Positions 5,723 to 11,277 of a stretch of DNA of 11,277 bases are shown in pieces. This DNA comes from an uncultured Oscillospiraceae bacterium (lineage in GTDB: Bacteria; Bacillota; Clostridia; Oscillospirales; Oscillospiraceae). The notes beneath the pieces are model-generated. The model did not search any database. It was not told the DNA's origin and was given only the letters and a program-made list of their open reading frames with translations. The translations under genes and the position numbers were made by a program. Location: assembly GCA_934572355.1 (NCBI GenBank), contig CAKTKV010000037.1, positions 1 to 11,277 of the forward strand. The letters are read 5' to 3'. Every line of letters begins with the position of its first letter. Positions within the stretch are counted from its first letter, which is position 1.

Positions 5723-7675
5723 ATGGCCATTATAAATATACTCTCCCCACACGTTGCCGATATGATCGCTGCGGGCGAGGTCGTCGAGCGTCCCGCCTCC
5801 GTCATCAAGGAGCTGATGGAAAACTCCTTTGACGCCGGGGCGAAGTCCGTCACCGTCGAAATAAAGGGCGGCGGCGCGCCGCTCATCCGCGTCACGGACG
5901 ATGGCTGCGGCATGGCACCTGAGGACGCGGGCGTCGCCTTCCTGCGCCACGCCACATCGAAGCTCCATGACGAGCACGGGCTCGAAGCCATCGGCACGAT
6001 GGGCTTTCGCGGCGAGGCTCTGGCGGCGATATCCGCCGTGTCCGAGGTGGAGCTCACCACCCGTCGCCGCGGCGACGATGAAGGGACATTTGTCACCCTG
6101 ACCGCCGGGGACATTCAGGACATGGGTCCCGCCGGCTGTCCGGAGGGCACAGTCATGGCCGTGAAGGGGCTTTTCTATAACACCCCCGCGCGGCTCAAGT
6201 TCCTAAAGTCCGACCGCAGCGAGGCCTCCGCCTGTGTGCAGACGGCGCTGCGCTGTGCCCTCGGTCGGCCTGAGATATCCGTCCGATTCATCCGCGACGG
6301 GAAGGAGGAGTTTTTCTCCCCGGGCGACGGGCGCGCCGAGTCCGCGGTGTACTCTCTGCTCGGGCGCGATATCGCAAAGGACATGCTGCCCTGCTCCTGC
6401 GAGGACGGGGAGCTGCGCGTCCATGGCTTCATTTCGTCTCCCGCCGCGTGCCGCGGCAACCGCAGCGCGCAGTATTTTTACTGCAACGGCAGGTATATCC
6501 GCGCCTCGCTTCTCCAAGCCGCGGTCGAACAGGCGTATAAAAACAGCCTTTTGACCGGGCGCTATCCCGCCTGCGTCATGTACCTTGAGCTCAGCTGCGC
6601 CGGTGTCGATGTAAACGTCCACCCGGCAAAGACCGAGGTCAAGTTCTCTCAGGAGCGGCGCGTGTTCGATGTCGTGTATCATGCGACCCTCGCCGCCCTG
6701 ACGGGGGAGGACAGGATAAAGGCCCCCGCCGAGCCGCCCGCGGAGAAGAAGTCTCCGTCCCCTGCGGCGATACCCGCGCCTGTGCGCGCGGCCTTCGCAC
6801 CGCCGCAGACGCAGACTGCCGCCCCCGCGCCGAAGCCGGATTTCTACCGCAGCATGACTTCGGAGCAGTTCCGCGCGCAGGGCTATACCGTGAAGGACGC
6901 GCCGAAACCGGCTCCAAAGCCTGTTGAAACTGCCCCGGCATCAGCGCTCGGAGCGTATGAGATACCCTACCAAACCCGGCTCGACATGCCGAATGGCCGC
7001 CCGGCCACCGAAATTCGACCGGAAACGACTGAAATTCCTAAAGAAACTGCCCACAGCATGGTCAAAGCTGTGGAAAAACCTGTTCAAAATGTTGAAAGTC
7101 AGCTGATACCCGACCACAAGATAGTGGGTGAAGCTCTCAAGACCTATATCATCGTCGAAGTCGGCACGGAGCTTGTGCTCATAGACAAGCACGCTGCGCA
7201 CGAGCGGATGAACTTTGACCGTCTGAAAAAGAACGGCGCGCGTAATATGTCGCAGACCTTGCTCGAGAGCGTGACGCTCCGCCTCACGGACGAGGATTGC
7301 CGCGTCCTTGAGGAAAACGGTGAGCTGCTCACAGAGTTCGGCTTTGAGATAGAGCCCTTCGGCGAGCGGGATTACGCCATCCGCGCAGTCCCTGCGGGGA
7401 TAGCTGCGTCGGATGCTGCCGCCGCCGTCGAGGAGATATGTGAAAAGCTGCACGGCGGCAAGGCTCCCAACCCCGATTCTGCGCGCGATGAGATCCTGCA
7501 CACCGTCGCATGCAAGGCCGCTATCAAGGCCGGGTGGGATACCGACGTGAAGGAACTTGAAACGCTTGTGGACGCTGTCCTCTCCGGGCAGATAAAGTAC
7601 TGTCCGCACGGCCGGCCTATCTCCGTCACCGTGACGCGGCGCGACCTTGACAAGCTCTTCAAGCGCATAGTGTGA
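5723..7675 (+). CDS. mutL: DNA mismatch repair endonuclease MutL
   Basis: 650 residues if started at ATG 5723; that start gives the same 14-residue lead before IAAGE as Bacillus MutL (ATG 5717 would add two residues). The N-terminal GHKL ATPase is complete: KELMENSFDAG (E30, N34), DDGCGM (59-64), RHATSKL (76-82) and GFRGEAL (94-100), followed by the transducer domain with VNVHPAKTEVKF (297-308). A Pro/Ala-rich linker spans about 333-455. The C-terminal endonuclease/dimerisation domain holds DKHAAHE (488-494), ACKAAIKAG (596-604) and CPHGRP (627-632), so this is the nicking type of MutL found in bacteria without MutH. The metal motif differs from the classical DQHA(x)2E(x)4E: Gln is Lys489 and the last Glu is Asp499. 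QTLLES (511-516) may be the beta-clamp contact. It is divergent from miaB and 6 bases before miaA. Confidence 0.97.
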   Translation: MAIINILSPHVADMIAAGEVVERPASVIKELMENSFDAGAKSVTVEIKGGGAPLIRVTDDGCGMAPEDAGVAFLRHATSKLHDEHGLEAIGTMGFRGEALAAISAVSEVELTTRRRGDDEGTFVTLTAGDIQDMGPAGCPEGTVMAVKGLFYNTPARLKFLKSDRSEASACVQTALRCALGRPEISVRFIRDGKEEFFSPGDGRAESAVYSLLGRDIAKDMLPCSCEDGELRVHGFISSPAACRGNRSAQYFYCNGRYIRASLLQAAVEQAYKNSLLTGRYPACVMYLELSCAGVDVNVHPAKTEVKFSQERRVFDVVYHATLAALTGEDRIKAPAEPPAEKKSPSPAAIPAPVRAAFAPPQTQTAAPAPKPDFYRSMTSEQFRAQGYTVKDAPKPAPKPVETAPASALGAYEIPYQTRLDMPNGRPATEIRPETTEIPKETAHSMVKAVEKPVQNVESQLIPDHKIVGEALKTYIIVEVGTELVLIDKHAAHERMNFDRLKKNGARNMSQTLLESVTLRLTDEDCRVLEENGELLTEFGFEIEPFGERDYAIRAVPAGIAASDAAAAVEEICEKLHGGKAPNPDSARDEILHTVACKAAIKAGWDTDVKELETLVDAVLSGQIKYCPHGRPISVTVTRRDLDKLFKRIV

Positions 7676-7681
7676 CGGCCT

Positions 7682-8662
7682 ATGGATAACAGGATCGTCG
7701 TTGTCGCAGGTCCCACGGCCTCCGGCAAAACACGTCTCAGCATAGAGCTTGCGCAGGCACTTGACGGGGAGATCGTCTCGGCTGACTCCATGCAGATATA
7801 CCGCCGCATGGATATCGGCACTGCCAAGGCGACAGCCGAGGAGCGCGCCGCCGCCGTTCACCACATGCTCGACGTCGCCGAGCCGGACGAGAGCTGGTCT
7901 GTCGCGCGCTACGTCGAGGAAGCTACGCGCTGCTGCGATGATATCATCGCCCGCGGCAAGCTGCCGATAGTCGTCGGCGGCACGGGGCTGTATATAGACT
8001 CACTCATCTCCGGGCTGGACTTTGCCGATAATACGTCTGACAATGCCCTGCGCGATAAGCTTGGCGCGGAATACGACGAGCTCGGCGGGGAAGCGATGCT
8101 CGCGCGCCTTGCGCAGTTCGACCCCGAGCGCGCCGCGAAGCTCCACCCCGGCGACAAGCGGCGGATCGTGCGCGCGATAGAGATATATCTGCTCACCGGC
8201 ACGACCATTACCGAGCATGACCGCATCACCGCCGCGCGCCCCAAGCGCTATGACGCGGCGCGCATAGTTCTCAATTACGCCGACCGCACCGATCTCTACG
8301 CGCGCATCGACGCGCGTGTCGACGCAATGGAACAGGCGGGGCTTGTCGATGAGGTGAGAGCGCTTCTCGCCTCCGGGCTCTCCCCGGCGTGTACCGCAAT
8401 GCAGGCCATAGGCTATAAGGAGATTGCCGCCTTCCTCGAAGGGAAAACGACCGAGCGCGAGGCCTTCGATCTCATCAAGCAGAGCAGCCGCCGCTACGCC
8501 AAGCGCCAACTCACGTGGTTCGGCAGATGGCAGGGGGCGCTGCGCATCGTCTGGGATAAAGTCCCGGATATGGAAAAAGCCCGCCACGCTTCGACAGAGT
8601 TTTTACACTCCCGCGTGTATCATAATGCCGGGCGTCCGGATGACGGATGCGACACATTATAA
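7682..8662 (+). CDS. miaA: MiaA tRNA dimethylallyltransferase
   Basis: 326 residues, slightly longer than the usual 300-315. MiaA transfers the dimethylallyl group of DMAPP to N6 of A37 in tRNAs that read UNN codons; MiaB, encoded on the other arm, then thiomethylates the product. Seen: P-loop GPTASGKT (10-17), the [17 protein letters not shown] segment (33-49) including D35 and Q38, [11 protein letters not shown] (95-105), and YAKRQLTWF near the C-terminus (also typical of the family). The gene starts 6 bases after the mutL stop with no evident ribosome binding site, so it probably depends on translation of mutL. The last 30 residues beyond the family core are not conserved to my eye. Confidence 0.97.
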   Translation: MDNRIVVVAGPTASGKTRLSIELAQALDGEIVSADSMQIYRRMDIGTAKATAEERAAAVHHMLDVAEPDESWSVARYVEEATRCCDDIIARGKLPIVVGGTGLYIDSLISGLDFADNTSDNALRDKLGAEYDELGGEAMLARLAQFDPERAAKLHPGDKRRIVRAIEIYLLTGTTITEHDRITAARPKRYDAARIVLNYADRTDLYARIDARVDAMEQAGLVDEVRALLASGLSPACTAMQAIGYKEIAAFLEGKTTEREAFDLIKQSSRRYAKRQLTWFGRWQGALRIVWDKVPDMEKARHASTEFLHSRVYHNAGRPDDGCDTL

Positions 8663-8691
8663 CAGGGGCGGCGCATGACCGCTCCAAGAAA

Positions 8692-8697
8692 AAGGAG
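8692..8697 (+). promoter_or_regulatory. Ribosome binding site of hfq
   Basis: AAGGAG, 9 bases before the ATG at 8707. It decides the hfq start against the in-frame ATG at 8647, which lies inside miaA and would add 20 residues unlike any Hfq. Confidence 0.8.
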
Positions 8698-8706
8698 TTG
8701 GCTGAA

Positions 8707-8937
8707 ATGCAGAAAACGCAGAATCTCCAGGATAGCTTCCTCAATCAGGTCAGAAAAGACAAGCTTATGGTAACGATGTTCCTCATGAACGGCTTCCAGC
8801 TTCATGGGATAGTCCGCGGCTTTGACGGCTTCACGGTCGTGCTCGACTCGGACGGAAAGCAGCAGCTTATTTATAAGCACGCCATATCTACCATCGTTCC
8901 CTCAAAGCCGGTCGAGCTTGACAGCTGCGATACATAA
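8707..8937 (+). CDS. hfq: RNA chaperone Hfq
   Basis: 76-residue Sm-like protein, close to the short Hfq of Bacillus (73) and without the long tail of the E. coli form. It forms a ring-shaped hexamer that binds small RNAs and A-rich mRNA sites in the cytoplasm. Seen: NLQDSFLN (6-13) with Q8 and D9 of the proximal face; rim residues R16, K17, K19; the Sm1 strands [20 protein letters not shown] (21-40); F42; and the Sm2 motif YKHAIST (56-62) with K57-H58. The three basic rim positions are kept (RK-K instead of RR-R), suggesting real sRNA-pairing ability. It follows miaA by 44 bases, the same order as in E. coli, and ends 3 bases before the next gene. Confidence 0.97.
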   Translation: MQKTQNLQDSFLNQVRKDKLMVTMFLMNGFQLHGIVRGFDGFTVVLDSDGKQQLIYKHAISTIVPSKPVELDSCDT

Positions 8938-8940
8938 GCG

Positions 8941-9816
8941 GTGACGTCGTCCCGGGTGTTTTCGGCGCTCTCATCGCTGCTGTTCCTGGCCGTCTGCGCC
9001 TATGCCGGAGCCGCGCTCCGCGGCAGCGCGGACGGCGTGGAGCTTATGACCGTCAGCACCGTCACCGTGACGGAGAGCGCGGAGCTTGACGGAATAGTCC
9101 TGCGCCGGGAGCGCGTACTGCCGCGCGGCGCTGAGCTTGCGCCCGCTGCGGAGGACGGGCTCCGTCTCCCGGCGGGGACGGCCATAGCCCTCCCGGACGG
9201 CACAAAGGAGCTCACCGGGCATAGCTGCGTGTTCTTTAAGAAGACCGACGGCTTCGAGGCTCTCACGCCCGAGACACCGGAAGAGACCGACGCCGCAGCG
9301 CTGGACAAGCTGCTTGCGGCATCTCCTGCACAGAGCGGGCGCGGCGGAGGGCGGCTCGTCTCGGGCTTCGACTGGTACTATGCAGCCTACGCCGATACGG
9401 CGGGGGAGAGCATACGACCCGGGGAGTGCCGTGTGCGCTTCGACGGCTTTGATACGGCTGTGAGCGCCCGCACCGTAAGCGTGAGCGATGAGGGCGGGAG
9501 ACAGTTCATCCTGCTGCGCCTGACCGAGGGAGGGACGGATTATTTGAGCCTGAGGAAAACGAAGGCTCAGCTTGTGTTTTCGGAGCATCGCGGGCTGAAG
9601 CTGCCCGCACAGGCCGTCCGGCACGATGCGGACGGTACGGATCATGTCTATGTCCTCTGCGCAGGCGTCGTTGAGCGGCGCAGCGCGGAGCTTATATACA
9701 GCGATAAGGACTGCTGCCTTGCCGACCCCAACGGCAGCGGCGACGCCCTCAGGGAAGGCGAGCGGGTCATTCTTTCCGGAAAAGATATATACGAGGGAAA
9801 GGTGCTGACACAATGA
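8941..9816 (+). CDS. HlyD/membrane-fusion-like single-pass protein, function unknown
   Basis: 291 residues. One hydrophobic segment (about 7-26) anchors the N-terminus, with the rest predicted outside. Residues 48-57 (ELDGIVLRRE) and the C-terminal part (GLKLPAQAV 218-226, HVYVLCAGVVERRSAEL 235-251, LREGERVILSGKDIYEGKVL 270-289) look like the beta-rich membrane-proximal part of HlyD-type adaptor proteins. The long helical hairpin of true efflux adaptors is missing; only a short helix (about 115-127) is possible. No ABC ATPase, RND pump or permease lies nearby. The start must be GTG 8941, since the hfq stop is in frame just before it; there is no clear ribosome binding site. It overlaps the next gene by 4 bases (ATGA) and precedes sepF, so a role at the cell envelope or division site is possible but unproved. 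Confidence 0.7.
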   Translation: MTSSRVFSALSSLLFLAVCAYAGAALRGSADGVELMTVSTVTVTESAELDGIVLRRERVLPRGAELAPAAEDGLRLPAGTAIALPDGTKELTGHSCVFFKKTDGFEALTPETPEETDAAALDKLLAASPAQSGRGGGRLVSGFDWYYAAYADTAGESIRPGECRVRFDGFDTAVSARTVSVSDEGGRQFILLRLTEGGTDYLSLRKTKAQLVFSEHRGLKLPAQAVRHDADGTDHVYVLCAGVVERRSAELIYSDKDCCLADPNGSGDALREGERVILSGKDIYEGKVLTQ

Positions 9817-10520
9817 CGATAGCGGAAAATCTCATTAAGGTGAGAGAAAATATAGCGCGCGCGGCGAAAGACGCCGGGCGGGACGAGCGGGATATCCTGC
9901 TCATCGGCGCGACCAAGATGAACGATGCCGCCCGCGTGCGCGAGGCGATAGCCGCAGGGCTCACGGCCTGCGGCGAAAACCGCGTTCAGGAGCTGCTGGA
10001 GAAAAACGCCGTCGGCGCTTATGAGGGCGCGCAGCTGCACTTCATCGGCCACCTCCAGCGCAATAAGGTAAAGCAGATCGTCGGCGTCGCACAGCTTATT
10101 CACAGCGTCGACAGCGTCGAGCTCATGAGCGCGATAAGCCGTGAGGCGGAGAAAAAGGGCATAGTGCAGGATATCCTGCTGGAGATAAACGTTGCCGGGG
10201 AGGCGTCAAAATCAGGCGTTGCGCCCGAAAATTTACCGGAGCTGCTCGAAAAAGCGGGCGATTTTCCCGGCCTGAGGGTGCGCGGACTTATGGCGATACC
10301 CCCGATTTGCCGCTTCCCGGATGAAAATTTACCGTATTTTAATCTTATGCAGCAGCTTTTTATTGACAATGGCGCAAAAAAATACGATAATGTAGTTATG
10401 GACTTTATGTCTATGGGTATGAGCGGCGATTATCAGGCCGCCATTTCCTGCGGAGCGAACATGATCCGGCTCGGCACTGCCATCTTCGGCAAGCGCCGGT
10501 ACCCGGAGAAAAAGGCGTGA
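9813..10520 (+). CDS. ylmE: YggS/YlmE family pyridoxal-phosphate homeostasis protein
   Basis: 235 residues, single-domain alanine-racemase-like TIM barrel that binds PLP and helps control vitamin B6 and amino-acid balance; members have no known strong enzyme activity. Seen: the PLP lysine K35 in LLIGATKMN (29-37; the family more often has VSK), GENRVQEL (54-61), HFIGHLQRNKVK (76-87), the FMSMGMSGDYQAAI phosphate-binding segment (199-212) and MIRLGTAIFG (218-227). AAAGGTG about 8 bases before the ATG serves as ribosome binding site, and the start overlaps the previous stop by 4 bases. The position just before sepF matches ylmE-sepF in Bacillus and many Gram-positives. Confidence 0.95.
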   Translation: MTIAENLIKVRENIARAAKDAGRDERDILLIGATKMNDAARVREAIAAGLTACGENRVQELLEKNAVGAYEGAQLHFIGHLQRNKVKQIVGVAQLIHSVDSVELMSAISREAEKKGIVQDILLEINVAGEASKSGVAPENLPELLEKAGDFPGLRVRGLMAIPPICRFPDENLPYFNLMQQLFIDNGAKKYDNVVMDFMSMGMSGDYQAAISCGANMIRLGTAIFGKRRYPEKKA

Positions 10521-10548
10521 CCCAAGTTCGCCCGAGCATTTGTTCATT

Positions 10549-10553
10549 GGAGG
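10549..10553 (+). promoter_or_regulatory. Ribosome binding site of sepF
   Basis: GGAGG, 6 bases before the ATG at 10560, one of the strongest in the window. It supports MGFMDKL as the start instead of the internal ATG at 10569. Confidence 0.8.
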
Positions 10554-10559
10554 ATTGCC

Positions 10560-11159
10560 ATGGGTTTCATGGATAAGTTAAAAGAACTCACCCAGCCGTA
10601 TGACGACGATGAGGATTTCTTCGAGGGTGCCGATCCGAGCTTCAAGCCCCAGCCAAAGGCAAAGCCCGAAGCGCCAGCGTCAAAGCCGGCGGTGAGTCAG
10701 GCGCAGAAGTTTTTTGAAAGCTCCTTTGCGGATGAAACGCCGCTTCCCGCCGAGGATCCGACGCAGAAGCCTGCATCGCAGGACGCGCCCGCCGGCGGAG
10801 GCGGGATATTCGGCAATCTCGGCATAAAGAAGGCTGCCCGCCCGAGAACGGCGCCGAGGGAGCGCACCGTGAACTTCGGCGGCAAAGACACCTCGGTCAT
10901 CCTATTCAGCCCCAAGAGCTTCGATGAAGCCGGTGAGCTGGTCAATTACCTCAACCAGAACCTGACGGTCGTTATGACCTTGGAGGGCGTGCAGGGAGAT
11001 ATGGCGCGCAGATTGCTGGACTTTCTTTCCGGCATTGCCTTTGCCCTGCAAGGCAAGATTACCCCGGTCTCGGCGAAGACCTATTTTATCACTCCGCAGA
11101 ATGTTGATATTCTGGGCGCACAGAACGACCAGAGTGAGAGCGCGGGGCACTACTTCTGA
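10560..11159 (+). CDS. sepF: Cell division protein SepF
   Basis: 199 residues, longer than Bacillus SepF (about 150) because of an extended linker. SepF tethers FtsZ filaments to the membrane and shapes the septum. Residues 1-12 (MGFMDKLKELTQ) fit the amphipathic membrane-anchoring helix. Residues 13-100 are an acidic, then Pro/Ala/Lys-rich, probably disordered linker with a Gly-rich stretch at 79-82. The folded domain (about 108-186) has the family pattern, including SFDEAGELVNYL (120-131), RRLLDFLSGIAFALQGKI (150-167) and YFITPQNVDIL (175-185). It lies 39 bases after ylmE and 32 before divIVA, as part of a division block. Confidence 0.95.
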   Translation: MGFMDKLKELTQPYDDDEDFFEGADPSFKPQPKAKPEAPASKPAVSQAQKFFESSFADETPLPAEDPTQKPASQDAPAGGGGIFGNLGIKKAARPRTAPRERTVNFGGKDTSVILFSPKSFDEAGELVNYLNQNLTVVMTLEGVQGDMARRLLDFLSGIAFALQGKITPVSAKTYFITPQNVDILGAQNDQSESAGHYF

Positions 11160-11191
11160 TAAATACAGATGGATGAAAGGTGGATAAGAAT

Positions 11192-11277
11192 ATGATCACT
11201 GCACAGGATATCCGTGAAAAGACTTTTGAAAAATCCCGCATAGGCGGCTATGACATGGCCTCCGTTGATAATTTCCT
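11192..11277 (+). CDS. divIVA: DivIVA-family cell division/polarity protein (5' part, cut by the window edge)
   Basis: Only 28 complete codons are present before the right edge. The translation begins MITAQDIREKTFEKSRIGGY and continues DMASVDNF, matching the DivIVA N-terminal domain (T-x-x-DI-x-x-K-x-F and GYD-x-x-x-VD-x-F). DivIVA binds negatively curved membrane and recruits division or polarity proteins; the coiled-coil part lies outside the window. AAAGGTGG at 11176-11183, 8 bases before the ATG, is a good ribosome binding site. Compared with Bacillus, the crossed-loop Phe-Arg pair used for membrane contact is replaced by Arg16-Ile17 with one extra residue before GYD. It could also be a DivIVA paralogue such as a GpsB-like protein; the position after sepF favours DivIVA. 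Confidence 0.88.
   Translation, partial: MITAQDIREKTFEKSRIGGYDMASVDNF

Noticed and set aside
6941..7864. 307-codon open frame on the minus strand across the mutL end and miaA start
   Set aside because: It is fully antisense to two well-conserved genes, shows no recognisable motif, and open antisense frames are expected in GC-rich coding DNA.
8602..8626. Possible internal hfq promoter TTTACA...CATAAT in the end of miaA
   Set aside because: The spacing is only 13 bases, too short for a SigA-type promoter, and no better -35 fits the CATAAT box.
8647..8706. Earlier in-frame ATG for hfq
   Set aside because: It would add 20 residues not found in Hfq and overlap miaA; AAGGAG at 8692-8697 fits the ATG at 8707.
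8971..9813. 280-codon minus-strand open frame opposite the HlyD-like gene
   Set aside because: The plus-strand frame has a membrane anchor, family-like ends and tight coupling to its neighbours; the antisense one has none of these.

Overview
The window carries ordinary chromosomal housekeeping genes from a GC-rich, low-phylum Firmicute, most probably a Clostridia member of the Oscillospiraceae type. The reasons are the combination of SepF and DivIVA (Gram-positive division proteins), an endonuclease-type MutL, a MutS/MutL/MiaA/MiaB/Hfq neighbourhood typical of Clostridia, a short Hfq, and strong AGGAG-like ribosome binding sites in places. The taxonomic call is inference; no rRNA or other marker is present.

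Layout. Bases 1-133 hold no gene but contain two long hairpins; a third (134-158) overlaps the end of the first gene. Bases 146-5596 are a tightly packed minus-strand unit read right to left: miaB, mutS, a CPBP-family membrane protease and trmO, the last three joined by 1- and 4-base overlaps. Bases 5597-5722 are a short AT-rich divergent control region with one promoter-like signal for each side. From 5723 to the right edge everything is on the plus strand: mutL, miaA, hfq, an orphan HlyD/membrane-fusion-like protein, a YggS/YlmE PLP-binding protein, sepF and the first 28 complete codons of divIVA. Gaps are at most 44 bases, and no terminator is visible, so one long transcript is plausible.

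How the genes work together. MutS recognises mismatches and MutL is the nicking endonuclease that acts after it; here they sit on opposite sides of one control region. MiaA and MiaB act in sequence on A37 of tRNAs reading UNN codons (i6A, then ms2i6A), and TrmO methylates t6A at the same position in another tRNA set. Each arm therefore has one mismatch-repair gene and at least one A37-modification gene. Hfq follows miaA, as in many bacteria. The right end is a division block (ylmE-sepF-divIVA) resembling the Bacillus ylm cluster, but with no ylmG or ylmH between sepF and divIVA.

I see no CRISPR array, transposase, phage gene, tRNA, rRNA or defence system. The points most worth a second look are the triple hairpin array downstream of trmO, the orphan HlyD-like protein tied to the division genes, the changed metal-site motif of MutL, and the divergent control region with nested inverted repeats.
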